Shown here: one piece after another, positions 52,754 through 61,017 of the stretch | Layout: every line of letters starts with the position of its first letter | How positions within the stretch are numbered: position 1 is the stretch's first letter | Source of the DNA: Mycolicibacter icosiumassiliensis | GTDB lineage: Bacteria > Actinomycetota > Actinomycetes > Mycobacteriales > Mycobacteriaceae | Assembly (NCBI RefSeq): GCF_900078685.2 | Contig: NZ_LT546170.1 | Coordinates: 106,432 to 170,431, forward strand | DNA: 64,000 bases | Direction: 5' to 3' | Position numbers and translations under genes: made by a program | The notes under the pieces: model-generated | Told to the model about the DNA's origin: nothing | The model's input: the letters and a program-made list of their open reading frames with translations, nothing else | Databases searched by the model: none

Positions 52754-53715
52754 AATTCGATCTAGACCAAGAGCAGCGGGACTTCGCGGCCAGCATCGAC
52801 GCCGCCCTCGGCGCCGCCGATGTGCCCGGCGCGGTGCGCGCCTGGTCGCAGGGCAACCCCGAGCCGGGGCGTCAGGTGTGGAACCAGCTCACCGAGCTCG
52901 GCGTGACCGCGCTGGCGATGCCGGAGGAATTCGACGGCATCGGCGCCCATCCCGTCGACTTGGTGGTGGCCCTCGAGGCGCTGGGCCGCTGGTGCGTGCC
53001 CGGGCCGGTGGTGGAATCGGTTGCGGTGGCGCCGATTCTGCTGGCCGGCGCACCCGATGCCGGTTCACAACTGGCCGCACTGGCCGCCGGAGAGCTGATC
53101 GCCACGGTGGCACTGCCACCGCACACCCCACGCGCTGTCGACGCCGACCGCACCGACCTGATCCTGCTGGCCGACAATGGCCAGGCCGGCACGGCGCAGG
53201 CCGGCACCCGGCACGCGTCGGTGGACCCCAGTCGCGCCGTCTTCGACGTCACCGCGACCGGATCGACGTGGGCGGCTGACACCGCCCGCGCCTACGAGAT
53301 GGGTGCGCTGGCCACCGCCGCGCAGCTGATCGGGGCCGGGCAGGCGATGTTGAACACCGCGGTCGACTACGCCAAGCAGCGCACCCAGTTCGGTCGGGTG
53401 ATCGGCAGCTACCAGGCGATCAAGCACAAGCTGGCCGACGTACACATCGCGCTCGAGTTGGCCCGTCCACTGGTGTACGGCGCGGCGCTATCCTTCGCGG
53501 ACAATTCCGCCGACACCGCCCGCGACGTCAGCGCCGCCAAGGTGGCCGCGTCCGATGCCGCGCTGCTGGCCGCGCATTCGGCGCTGCAGACCCACGGCGC
53601 CATCGGCTTCACCAGCGAATGCGACCTGTCCCTGTGGCTGCTGCGGGTGCAAGCCCTGCGTCCCGCGTGGGGGGATCCGACCGCTCACCGGCGGCGAGTG
53701 TTGGAGGCGATCTAA
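52750..53715 (+). CDS. fadE32: Acyl-CoA dehydrogenase FadE32
   Basis: The 321-aa ACAD-like protein starts at ATG 52750, overlapping the fadE31 stop (ATGA). It has YEMGALATAAQLIGAGQAMLNTAVDYAKQRTQFGRVIGSYQAIKHKLADV and LQTHGAIGFTSECDLSLWL. It is shorter than classic ACADs and probably pairs with another FadE, as other steroid ACADs do. It equals Rv3563. Confidence 0.93.
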   Translation: MKFDLDQEQRDFAASIDAALGAADVPGAVRAWSQGNPEPGRQVWNQLTELGVTALAMPEEFDGIGAHPVDLVVALEALGRWCVPGPVVESVAVAPILLAGAPDAGSQLAALAAGELIATVALPPHTPRAVDADRTDLILLADNGQAGTAQAGTRHASVDPSRAVFDVTATGSTWAADTARAYEMGALATAAQLIGAGQAMLNTAVDYAKQRTQFGRVIGSYQAIKHKLADVHIALELARPLVYGAALSFADNSADTARDVSAAKVAASDAALLAAHSALQTHGAIGFTSECDLSLWLLRVQALRPAWGDPTAHRRRVLEAI

Positions 53716-54687
53716 GTGGCCCGTAACGACGAACGCGACCTGCTGCGCCAGACCGTGGCCGCACTCGTCGACAAGCACGCCACGCCCGAAGCAGTACGGG
53801 TGGCGATGGAATCCGAGCGCGGCTACGACGAGAACCTGTGGCAGCTGCTGTGCGAGCAGGTCGGCGCCGCTGCCCTGGTGGTGCCCGAGGAACTCGGCGG
53901 TGCCGGTGGCGAACTGGGCGACGCCGCAGTCGTTCTCGAGGAGCTGGGCAAGGCACTGGTACCCACCCCACTGCTGGGCACCATCCTGGCCGAACTGGCG
54001 CTGCTGGCCGCGCCCGAGCCCGACGCCGACGCATTGGAACGGCTCGCGGAGGGCGGCGCGATCGGAGCGGTCGTCTTCGGCGACGACAACACGGTGGCCA
54101 ACGGGGACCTGGTGGGCGCGGCCGACGTCGTTATCGGCGCCGACGGCAGCCAGCTCACCCGCTGGACTGAATTCAGCACCGAGCCGGTGGCCACCATGGA
54201 CCCCACCCGGCGTCTGGGCCGGATCACCCCCAGCGCCACCGCGCCGATCGGGGAAGACCCCGGCCTCGCGGACTACGCGGCGATCCTGTTGGCGGCCGAG
54301 CAGATCGGCGCCGCGGCCCGCTGCCTGGAGCTGACCGTGGAGTACACCAAGAGCCGGGTGCAGTTCGGCCGGCCGATCGGTAGTTTCCAGGCGCTCAAGC
54401 ACCGGATGGCCGACCTGTACGTGGCCGTGTCGGCCGCCCGCGCCGTCGTCGACGACGCCATCCAACAAGCCACAGTCGGGCCGTCGGCGACCTCGGCCGC
54501 ATTGGCGCGCGTGGTGGCCAGCGAGGCCTTTTCCAAGGTGGCCGGCGAAGCCGTGCAGCTGCACGGCGGTATCGCGATCACCTGGGAAAGTGATATCCAG
54601 CTGTACTTCAAACGCGCGCATGGCAGTTCACAGCTGTTCGGCCTGCCGGCACAGCATCTTCGCCGGTTGCAGGCCGAGGTGCTCTAA
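53716..54687 (+). CDS. fadE33: Acyl-CoA dehydrogenase FadE33
   Basis: The 323-aa ACAD-like protein starts with GTG directly after the fadE32 stop. Characteristic are LELTVEYTKSRVQFGRPIGSFQALKHRMADLYVAV and GEAVQLHGGIAITWESDIQLYFKRAHGSSQLFG. Likely a subunit of a heteromeric steroid acyl-CoA dehydrogenase. It closes the fadD3 operon. It equals Rv3564. Confidence 0.93.
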   Translation: MARNDERDLLRQTVAALVDKHATPEAVRVAMESERGYDENLWQLLCEQVGAAALVVPEELGGAGGELGDAAVVLEELGKALVPTPLLGTILAELALLAAPEPDADALERLAEGGAIGAVVFGDDNTVANGDLVGAADVVIGADGSQLTRWTEFSTEPVATMDPTRRLGRITPSATAPIGEDPGLADYAAILLAAEQIGAAARCLELTVEYTKSRVQFGRPIGSFQALKHRMADLYVAVSAARAVVDDAIQQATVGPSATSAALARVVASEAFSKVAGEAVQLHGGIAITWESDIQLYFKRAHGSSQLFGLPAQHLRRLQAEVL

Positions 54688-54707
54688 AAGCCCCGTACGG
54701 TAGCCGC

Positions 54708-55694
54708 ATGTGCACCCGACTGGTTTACCTCGGCCCGAACGGCAACATCATCACCGGACGATCCATGGACTGGAAGCTGGATCTGGCGACCAATTTGTGG
54801 TCGTTGCCGCGCGGCGTGAAGCGTGACGGCCGAGCCGGGGCGAACTCCGCCACGTGGACCGCAAAGTACGGCAGTGTGGTCGCCACCGGCTACGACATCT
54901 GCACCACCGACGGTTTGAACGAAGCCGGGTTGTCCGCCAACCTGCTCTGGCTGGCGGAATCCGTGTATCCGCAATACGACGCCAGCCGGCCCGGCCTGTG
55001 CATCTCGGTCTGGGCGCAGTACGCCCTGGACAACTTCGCCACGGTCGCCGAAGCCGTCGCAGCGCTGAGCACCGAACCGTTCGAGGTGGTCACCGACGGC
55101 GTACCCGGCGAGGACCGCCTGGCCACTTTGCACCTGTCGCTGTCGGACGCGACCGGTGACAGTGCGATCGTGGAATACGTTGACGGCAAGCAGGTCATCC
55201 ACCACGGCCGCCAGTACCAGGTGATGACGAACTCGCCGATCTTCGAGCAGCAGCTCGCGGTCAACGCCTATTGGGAGCAGCTCGGCGGTACCGTCATGCT
55301 GCCGGGCACCAATCGAGCCGCGGACCGGTTCGCCCGGGCTTCGTTCTACGTCAACGCCATTCCGAAATCCGACGACGTGAAGATCGCACTCGCCTCGGTG
55401 CTCAGCGTGGTGCGCAACGTGTCGGTGCCGTTCGGCATCTCCACACCGGGCGAGCCGAATATCTCCTCGACCCGCTGGCGCACCGTCGCCCACCACACCC
55501 GCAAGCTGTACTTCTTCGAGTCGGCGTTGACGCCCAACGTGTTCTGGGTGGACCTGACCAAGCTGGACTTCGACGAAGGCGCCCCGGCACGCCAGTTGGC
55601 CCTCGGCTCCGACGACAGCAACATCTTCGCCGGCGAGACCTCGGCGAACTTCCAAGTCGCCGAACCGTTCGCGTTCCTCGGCGTCAACAGGTGA
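54708..55694 (+). CDS. Linear amide C-N hydrolase (choloylglycine/bile-salt hydrolase family)
   Basis: The 328-aa Ntn-hydrolase starts MCTRLVYLGPNGNIITGRSMDW. After Met removal Cys2 becomes the nucleophile, with Arg18 and Asp21 in GRSMDW. YQVMTNSPIFEQQ supplies the later Asn, and TNRAADRFARASFYV the Arg seen in bile-salt and penicillin V acylases. It cleaves amide bonds of acyl-amino acids, bile-salt conjugates or lactones. No signal peptide is seen. It lies 20 bp after fadE33 and just before a secreted lipase, and is not at this position in M. tuberculosis. A conjugated steroid acid as substrate is a tempting inference. Confidence 0.88.
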   Translation: MCTRLVYLGPNGNIITGRSMDWKLDLATNLWSLPRGVKRDGRAGANSATWTAKYGSVVATGYDICTTDGLNEAGLSANLLWLAESVYPQYDASRPGLCISVWAQYALDNFATVAEAVAALSTEPFEVVTDGVPGEDRLATLHLSLSDATGDSAIVEYVDGKQVIHHGRQYQVMTNSPIFEQQLAVNAYWEQLGGTVMLPGTNRAADRFARASFYVNAIPKSDDVKIALASVLSVVRNVSVPFGISTPGEPNISSTRWRTVAHHTRKLYFFESALTPNVFWVDLTKLDFDEGAPARQLALGSDDSNIFAGETSANFQVAEPFAFLGVNR

Positions 55695-56872
55695 GTTCGA
55701 TTCGCGCCACGACCTTGCTGTCGATCGGGTTGGCGGCCCTGGCGCTGGCCGCGCCGGCTGCTGCCGAACCGACTCCGCAGTGGTCGGGGCTGGACGCGCG
55801 CGCATACGCCGGTGCCATTCCCGCCGAGGGGGATCTGATCACCTCGGTACCGCTCGACCCGGCGCTGTCAGTGACCGGCGCCGCCAAAGCATTCCGGATT
55901 CTGTACGCCACGCCCGACCAGCACAACCGGCCGGCGGTGAGCACCGCCGCGGTCTTCGTACCGCATGGCGCGCCGCCGCCGGGTGGCTGGCCGGTGATCG
56001 CCTGGGCGCACGGCACCGTCGGCCTCGGGGACGACTGCACCCCGTCGGCCCGGCCGCGCAGCGCTCGCGACGACGAATACCTGTCGCACTGGCTCGATCA
56101 GGGCTACGTGGTGGTCGGCACCGACTACGTCGGGCTCGGCACGCCAGGGCTGATGAGCTATCTCAATAGCACCACCGAGGCGCATTCGGTAGTCGACTCC
56201 GTCCGGGCCGTCCATCAGCTGGACTTGCCGCTATCCCCCAAGTGGGCGATCGTCGGGCAGTCCCAGGGCGGCGGCGCGGCGATCAACAGCGCCTGGTGGG
56301 CCGACCGGCTCACCGCCGGCACCGGCCTGGACTATCGCGGCGTGGTGGCCACCGGGACTCCGGCCAACATCGAACGCTTGGTCATCGCGGCTGGACCCGA
56401 AATGCCACCCAGACAGGTACCGCCCGCGGCGATCAGCTACGCCTCGTACATCGTGGCCGCCCTACGCGAAGCGCTTCCCGAGATCCCCGTCGACAGTGTG
56501 CTGACCGCGCGCGGTCGCGAGCTGGCCGACCGGGCGGAGACCGTGTGCAAGACCGAGCTGGATCACCTGGCCGCGGGAACCACCCTCAACGACTTGTTCG
56601 TTGCCCCGGTCAGTTCTCTGGACGGGATCGGCGCGGCGCTCGACACCTTCATGGGTACCCCGACCGACGGGTATGACCGGCCGATCTTTCTCGGCCACGG
56701 CCTAGGGGACACCGATGTGCCGCCGCAGTCCACGCAGACGCTGTATCAGCAACTGACCGACAACCACCAGGATGTCGAGCTGCACATCTATCCCGATCAA
56801 GACCATTCCGGCACGGTGCTCGCCTCGATGCCGGACTCGACCGCGTTCCTCCGGCGCGTGATGGCAGGGTGA
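55691..56872 (+). CDS. Secreted alpha/beta-hydrolase, lipase-like
   Basis: GTG 55691 overlaps the previous stop by 4 bp and gives a 393-aa protein with a signal peptide (IRATTLLSIGLAALALAAPAAA). The nucleophile Ser is in IVGQSQGGGAAINSAW (GxSxG as GQSQG, about residue 195). The oxyanion/His-Gly region is VIAWAHGTVGLGDDC, and the C-terminal DQDHSGTV supplies the catalytic His. It resembles secretory lipases/esterases of actinobacteria. Coupled translation suggests that it works with the C-N hydrolase. Confidence 0.88.
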   Translation: MSSIRATTLLSIGLAALALAAPAAAEPTPQWSGLDARAYAGAIPAEGDLITSVPLDPALSVTGAAKAFRILYATPDQHNRPAVSTAAVFVPHGAPPPGGWPVIAWAHGTVGLGDDCTPSARPRSARDDEYLSHWLDQGYVVVGTDYVGLGTPGLMSYLNSTTEAHSVVDSVRAVHQLDLPLSPKWAIVGQSQGGGAAINSAWWADRLTAGTGLDYRGVVATGTPANIERLVIAAGPEMPPRQVPPAAISYASYIVAALREALPEIPVDSVLTARGRELADRAETVCKTELDHLAAGTTLNDLFVAPVSSLDGIGAALDTFMGTPTDGYDRPIFLGHGLGDTDVPPQSTQTLYQQLTDNHQDVELHIYPDQDHSGTVLASMPDSTAFLRRVMAG

Positions 56873-56877
56873 ATCTC

Positions 56878-58053
56878 ATGACCAACGATCTGGACCGCGC
56901 TGCACTGCGGGCCGGTATCCCCCCGTTCCATGTGATGGACGTGTGGCTGGCCGCTGCGCAGCGCCAACGCAGCCATGGCGATTTGGTGAACCTGTCGGCC
57001 GGCCAGCCCAGTGTGGGGGCCCCCGAACCGGTGCGCGCCGCCGCCGCCGCGGCGCTACAGGCCAACGCCCTGGGCTACACCGTCGCGCTGGGCATCCCGG
57101 AGCTGCGTTCGGCGATTGCCGGCTCGTACGCCGATCGCTACGGCCTGTCCGTCGACCCCGACGACGTGGTGGTGACCACGGGCTCGTCGGGCGGATTCCT
57201 GCTGGCGTTCCTGGCCTGTTTCGACGCCGGCGACCGGGTGGCGATCGCCAGCCCCGGCTATCCCTGTTATCGCAATATCCTGACCGCGCTGGGCTGCGAG
57301 GTGGTCGAGATAGCGTGCGGGCCCGAGACCCGATTCCAGCCCACCGCAGCGATGTTGGCCGAGATCGACGGGCCCCTGGCCGGGGTGATCGTCGCCAGCC
57401 CGGCCAATCCGACTGGGACCGTGATGGAGCCGGCGGAGCTGGCCGCGATCGCCGCCTGGTGCGATGCCGCCGGCGTGCGGCTGATCAGCGATGAGGTGTA
57501 CCACGGCCTCGTCTATGAGGGCGCCCCGCAGACCAGTTGCGCCTGGGAGACCTCTCGCAACGCAGTGGTGGCCAACAGCTTCTCGAAGTACTTTGCGATG
57601 ACTGGCTGGCGGTTGGGCTGGCTGTTGGTGCCGCCGGCTTTGCGCCGCGCGGTGGACTGCCTGACCGGCAACTTCACCATCTGCCCGCCGGTCCTGGCCC
57701 AGTACGCGGCGGTCGCCGCGTTCACCCCGGAGGCGATCGCCGAATCCGATGGTCACCTGCGGCACTACGCCGCCAACCGAGAGCTGCTGCTGGGCGGACT
57801 GCGGGGCATGGGCATCGAGAAGTTGGCGCCCACCGACGGGGCGTTCTATGTCTACGCCGACCTCGCGGAGCACACCGACGATTCACTGGCGTTCTGCGCG
57901 CGCCTGCTGACCGACACCGGTCTTGCGCTGGCACCGGGAGTCGACTTCGACACCGAGCGCGGCAACACCTTCGTCCGGCTTTCGTTCGCCGGCCCCACCG
58001 CGGACATCGACGAAGCCCTGCGCCGACTCCGCGGGTGGCTGCCGCTCCGGTAG
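56878..58053 (+). CDS. aspB: Pyridoxal-phosphate aminotransferase AspB-like
   Basis: A class I/II aminotransferase of 391 aa from ATG 56878. VVTTGSSGGFLLAFLACFDAGDRVAIASPGYPCYRNIL and VVANSFSKYFAMTGWRLGWLL hold the PLP region and catalytic Lys; ASPANPTGTVMEP carries the conserved Asn. It matches Rv3565 in sequence and position after fadE33, apart from two inserted genes. GTG 56869 overlaps the lipase stop and is an alternative start. Its substrate is unknown. Confidence 0.93.
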   Translation: MTNDLDRAALRAGIPPFHVMDVWLAAAQRQRSHGDLVNLSAGQPSVGAPEPVRAAAAAALQANALGYTVALGIPELRSAIAGSYADRYGLSVDPDDVVVTTGSSGGFLLAFLACFDAGDRVAIASPGYPCYRNILTALGCEVVEIACGPETRFQPTAAMLAEIDGPLAGVIVASPANPTGTVMEPAELAAIAAWCDAAGVRLISDEVYHGLVYEGAPQTSCAWETSRNAVVANSFSKYFAMTGWRLGWLLVPPALRRAVDCLTGNFTICPPVLAQYAAVAAFTPEAIAESDGHLRHYAANRELLLGGLRGMGIEKLAPTDGAFYVYADLAEHTDDSLAFCARLLTDTGLALAPGVDFDTERGNTFVRLSFAGPTADIDEALRRLRGWLPLR

Positions 58054-58099
58054 GTTTACCTTCCAAGCTGCGAAATACCTGATCGAAGGGACCACTGCT

Positions 58100-58552
58100 A
58101 TGCGCATTTCCACGACTTCTCGCTCGGTTCTCACGGCGGTCCCAGCTTCGCCTCTCCTCCGTCGAGGCTCGCTGAACCGCCTGGCGCTCGGCGCCGCAGC
58201 CGTCGGCATCCTCGGTGCGGTGGCCGCATCGACGCTGACGACCAGCAACCCGGCCGACGCCGCACCTGGCGCCTGCACGGCCGCCGGGCTCGCCAGCACT
58301 GCCAGCGGGGTGCTTGGCCAGGCCGGTGGATTCCTCAACGACCACCCGGAGACCAACGACGTGCTGACCGCCGCGGCCAGCATGCCGGCGGAGCAAGCCA
58401 AGTCTTCGGTGCAGGGTTACTTCATCGGCCACCTCGACCAGCTGTCGACGCTTCAGGGCATTGCCCAGCCGCTCACCGACCTGAAGAATCAGTGCGGCAT
58501 CGCGGTCTCGCCGACCCAGCTGGCCACGCTGCTGGAGACCGTCAGCAAGTAG
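58100..58552 (+). CDS. Secreted hemophore-like MHB-family protein
   Basis: The 150-aa protein has a long N-terminal signal region (LRRGSLNRLALGAAAVGILGAVAAST, cleavage near ADA) and a mature helical domain with two Cys, APGACTAAG and KNQCGIAV, of the size of the mycobacterial haem-binding (MHB) family. FLNDHPETNDVLTAA resembles the repeat of the smaller hemophore-like protein at 10699. ATG 58100 follows CGAAGGG. It lies 10 bp before an unrecognised gene in the same direction. Confidence 0.8.
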   Translation: MRISTTSRSVLTAVPASPLLRRGSLNRLALGAAAVGILGAVAASTLTTSNPADAAPGACTAAGLASTASGVLGQAGGFLNDHPETNDVLTAAASMPAEQAKSSVQGYFIGHLDQLSTLQGIAQPLTDLKNQCGIAVSPTQLATLLETVSK

Positions 58553-58561
58553 GTCCGGGCC

Positions 58562-59836
58562 ATGGCCCTGGTGATCAACGACCAGGAACGGGCCGCGCTG
58601 GCGCAGGCGGCCGGTTTCGGGCTGTTCGCCGCAATCACCGGACGCCGGTCGCGGCGGTTTCCAACCGGCGGCGCCATTCCGGCCGGTGCGCTGGCCTACA
58701 CCAGCCGCCGTCCGGTCCAGCCGCTGTCCGAGGTCGAACGGGCGCTGCTGCTGTCGCTGATGGCCGGCGTCACGGGCTGGCATGACGGCATCGCACACCA
58801 TCCTGGGTACGCCCCGGCGCTGCCGAACTACCCCGGCAGCGCCGTCGGGCGGGCCATGCCGTCGGCGGCCGGTTTTCACACCAGCCAGCTGTTCTTCACC
58901 GACGACACCGGCTGCTACCTGCTGCCCACCCGCGACCAGACGCCACGGGAGTTCGACAGCATCGAGGCGTGGATCGGCCATACCGCCGATTCTTATGTGC
59001 GACTGTCGGATTCCCGCCTGGAACTGCCCCGCGAAGAGCCCTATATGGAGGGCCACAACACCTGGATCGGCAACCATCCGGGCAGCCTGCTGGCATTCGC
59101 GGTGGCTGATCTGGCCGAACACCTACTGGAGAATCTGTGGTTCTTCGCGGCCAACGGGTATCCGATCACCGATGACATCACCGGCCGCGCCATCCCTGGC
59201 GTGCAAGCATTTTCGGGGTTGGCGCATGCCGACGACCCGATACCGCTGTCGTTCGTGGAGCAGTACACCCTGACCGAAGCCAGCGCCGAGTTGTCCATCG
59301 CTGCCCACAACGGGGCGCTGGGATTGCAGGCGATGGGCTTGGGCGGCTGGATCTTCGACGGCCTGGACCGGTTGTCGGTGCTGGGCGGCTCCGGTGACCC
59401 GCGGGCGCCCGGGTTGGGTTTCGTCGCCGACACCGATCCGCGTTGGCCGTTCCCGAATGTCACCGGGTTGCCCGGCCATTTCGAAACGCTCAGCCCGCCG
59501 CATGTCGCGTCGGTGGCTGACGGCGTACAGAAGCTGGTGGCCCGAAAGTTTGGCCCCGGCGGGCCATCTCACCCCGACACCCCGGGGCCGTGGGCCGATA
59601 CCCGTCAGGTCCGTGCCTCAGCGCTGCCGCCGGACGGCATCGCCGAATTGGTCACGCTGCAGGCGTCCTACATCTACGACACCTTCGGGAAGCTGCCGGG
59701 CACCGTCCCGACCGTGCACGTGCTGATGTACCTGCAGGCCCAGCACCTGGACACCGATTTCTACGACGAGTTCTACTCCCCCGGTGCGTATCTGCGCACC
59801 CACGCCGAGCACCAGCGACGCTGGCACGCATCATGA
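58562..59836 (+). CDS. Unrecognised 424-aa protein, possibly nitroreductase-like
   Basis: No signal peptide. The sequence has an N-terminal PVQPLSEVERALLLSLMAGVTGWHDGI and a central SAELSIAAHNGALGLQAMGLGGWIFDGL, which recall the FMN-binding core of nitroreductase/SagB-like proteins, but the similarity is weak. It is His-rich in GWHDGIAHHPGYAPALPNYPG and ends TYLQAQHLDTDFYDEFYSPGAYLRTHAEHQRRWH-like. It is co-directional with the hemophore-like gene (10 bp). A haem or flavin-linked role is a guess from that pairing. Confidence 0.75.
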   Translation: MALVINDQERAALAQAAGFGLFAAITGRRSRRFPTGGAIPAGALAYTSRRPVQPLSEVERALLLSLMAGVTGWHDGIAHHPGYAPALPNYPGSAVGRAMPSAAGFHTSQLFFTDDTGCYLLPTRDQTPREFDSIEAWIGHTADSYVRLSDSRLELPREEPYMEGHNTWIGNHPGSLLAFAVADLAEHLLENLWFFAANGYPITDDITGRAIPGVQAFSGLAHADDPIPLSFVEQYTLTEASAELSIAAHNGALGLQAMGLGGWIFDGLDRLSVLGGSGDPRAPGLGFVADTDPRWPFPNVTGLPGHFETLSPPHVASVADGVQKLVARKFGPGGPSHPDTPGPWADTRQVRASALPPDGIAELVTLQASYIYDTFGKLPGTVPTVHVLMYLQAQHLDTDFYDEFYSPGAYLRTHAEHQRRWHAS

Positions 59837-59855
59837 TGTACTCCACTGATGATAT

Positions 59856-59873
59856 GGTGCGCACGTGCGTACC
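59856..59873. promoter_or_regulatory. Palindrome over the second vapB start codon
   Basis: GGTGCGCACGTGCGTACC is an inverted repeat with 8 of 9 pairs and the centre CACGTG. It overlaps the GTG start codon at 59865. Likely an autoregulatory operator of the VapBC pair, blocking a leaderless or near-leaderless promoter. Confidence 0.5.
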
Positions 59874-60113
59874 ACAGTCAATATCGACGACCACCTTCTC
59901 GCTGAAGCGAAGGTTTTAGCTGCGAGGACGTCCAGGCCGCTCGGCGCGATCTTGGACGACGCATTGCGCGCCATGCTCCACCGCGACACCGGATCGAGGG
60001 CTGGCCAGGCATTCGAACTCCCGACGCACGGTCAAGGCGGCTTGCAACCCGGCGTCGACCTCGATGACAAGGATGCCCTCGCCGAATTGCTGGGCGACAA
60101 TGCTGCTCCTTGA
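59865..60113 (+). CDS. vapB: VapB-family antitoxin (ribbon-helix-helix), second pair
   Basis: The 82-aa protein starts MRTTVNIDDHLLAEAKVLAARTSRPLGAILDDALRAML, a ribbon-helix-helix DNA-binding domain common in VapB antitoxins. The C-terminal part (PGVDLDDKDALAELLG) is acidic and would wrap the toxin. GTG 59865 is embedded in a palindrome. The stop overlaps the vapC start by 14 bp. Confidence 0.88.
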   Translation: MRTTVNIDDHLLAEAKVLAARTSRPLGAILDDALRAMLHRDTGSRAGQAFELPTHGQGGLQPGVDLDDKDALAELLGDNAAP

Positions 60114-60528
60114 CGTCAACGTCTGTGTCTACGCGATCCGCCAGGACAGCCCCGAACACGGCAGATACCGGCTATGGGTCAATGACGCGCTCAACGGCGA
60201 CGAACCCGTCGGGATAAGCGACCTCGTACTTTCGGGCGTGATCCGAATCATCACCAACCATCGGATATTCAAACAACCCAGCACCACGCAGCAAGCGCTG
60301 GACTCTTGCCGAGCGCTTCGCTCAGGTCCGACCGCAGTCCCGCTACAACCGGGCACGCGACACTGGGAGATCTTCGACTCGCTGTGTCGACAAACGAGCG
60401 CAAAAGGCAACACCGTTCTCGACGCCTATCACGCTGCCTTGGCCATCGAGAACGGTGCAACCTGGATCACCACTGATCGTGGTTTCGCCCGCTTTCCCGG
60501 ACTACGCTGGCGACACCCTTTGCACTGA
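60100..60528 (+). CDS. vapC: VapC-family PIN-domain toxin, second pair
   Basis: ATG 60100 (MLLLDVNVCVYAIRQDSPEH) gives a 142-aa PIN-domain protein. Active-site acids lie in LLLDVNV (first Asp), the GISDLVLSG region, NTVLDAYHAALAIENGATWITTDRGFARFPGL (the last Asp residues). It is predicted to be a ribonuclease, with an unknown RNA target. It belongs to a different VapC subgroup from the one at 1076-1480. Confidence 0.88.
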   Translation: MLLLDVNVCVYAIRQDSPEHGRYRLWVNDALNGDEPVGISDLVLSGVIRIITNHRIFKQPSTTQQALDSCRALRSGPTAVPLQPGTRHWEIFDSLCRQTSAKGNTVLDAYHAALAIENGATWITTDRGFARFPGLRWRHPLH

Positions 60529-60987
60529 ACGAATTCCGGTATAGGCCAACGCAAGCCCGAGCAGCGCGAATTTCGTGAGCGCTGCCGTTCGAGCCCGTCG
60601 GGCGTTGGCGTCGAGATCCACCCCGTCGAGCGCCTTGAGCAGTGCAACCCCCTCGATGGCATCGCCCGCCACCGCGCCGATCGGCAGCAGTCGCAATGCT
60701 GCCGAGCCGCCATGGCGGCTGCGGGCAGGTTCGATCAGCAACAACACCACATAGCCGTAGGTCAGCATGTAGCCGAAATCCAGCCACAGCGACAAGCGCG
60801 CCCACCGACGGCCGTCAGCGCCCCAGGCGGTCAGGATCTCCTCAGCCCGGGTGGCATTGCCGGCCAGCTCGAACGCGATGATGCCCGGGCCACCCGTCTT
60901 GCGCATCCCCCGTTCGAACACCAACATCAAGACGCTGTAGCCGAGATACGCCAACGCCGACCAACCGAGTCGCCTCACCCTCTGCAT
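60502..60987 (-). CDS. Small integral membrane protein
   Basis: From ATG 60987 the protein has 161 aa with about four hydrophobic helices: LAYLGYSVLMLVF, LWLDFGYMLTYGYVVLLLIE, LLPIGAVAGDAIEGVALL and FALLGLALAYTGI. The N-terminus is basic. No family is recognised. It is convergent with vapC (27-bp overlap) and divergent from the DinB gene (31 bp between starts). Confidence 0.65.
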   Translation of the reverse strand: MQRVRRLGWSALAYLGYSVLMLVFERGMRKTGGPGIIAFELAGNATRAEEILTAWGADGRRWARLSLWLDFGYMLTYGYVVLLLIEPARSRHGGSAALRLLPIGAVAGDAIEGVALLKALDGVDLDANARRARTAALTKFALLGLALAYTGIRSVQRVSPA

Positions 60988-61017
60988 GCTAGTGGCGATC
61001 TGTGCAAAGGTCTTTGG

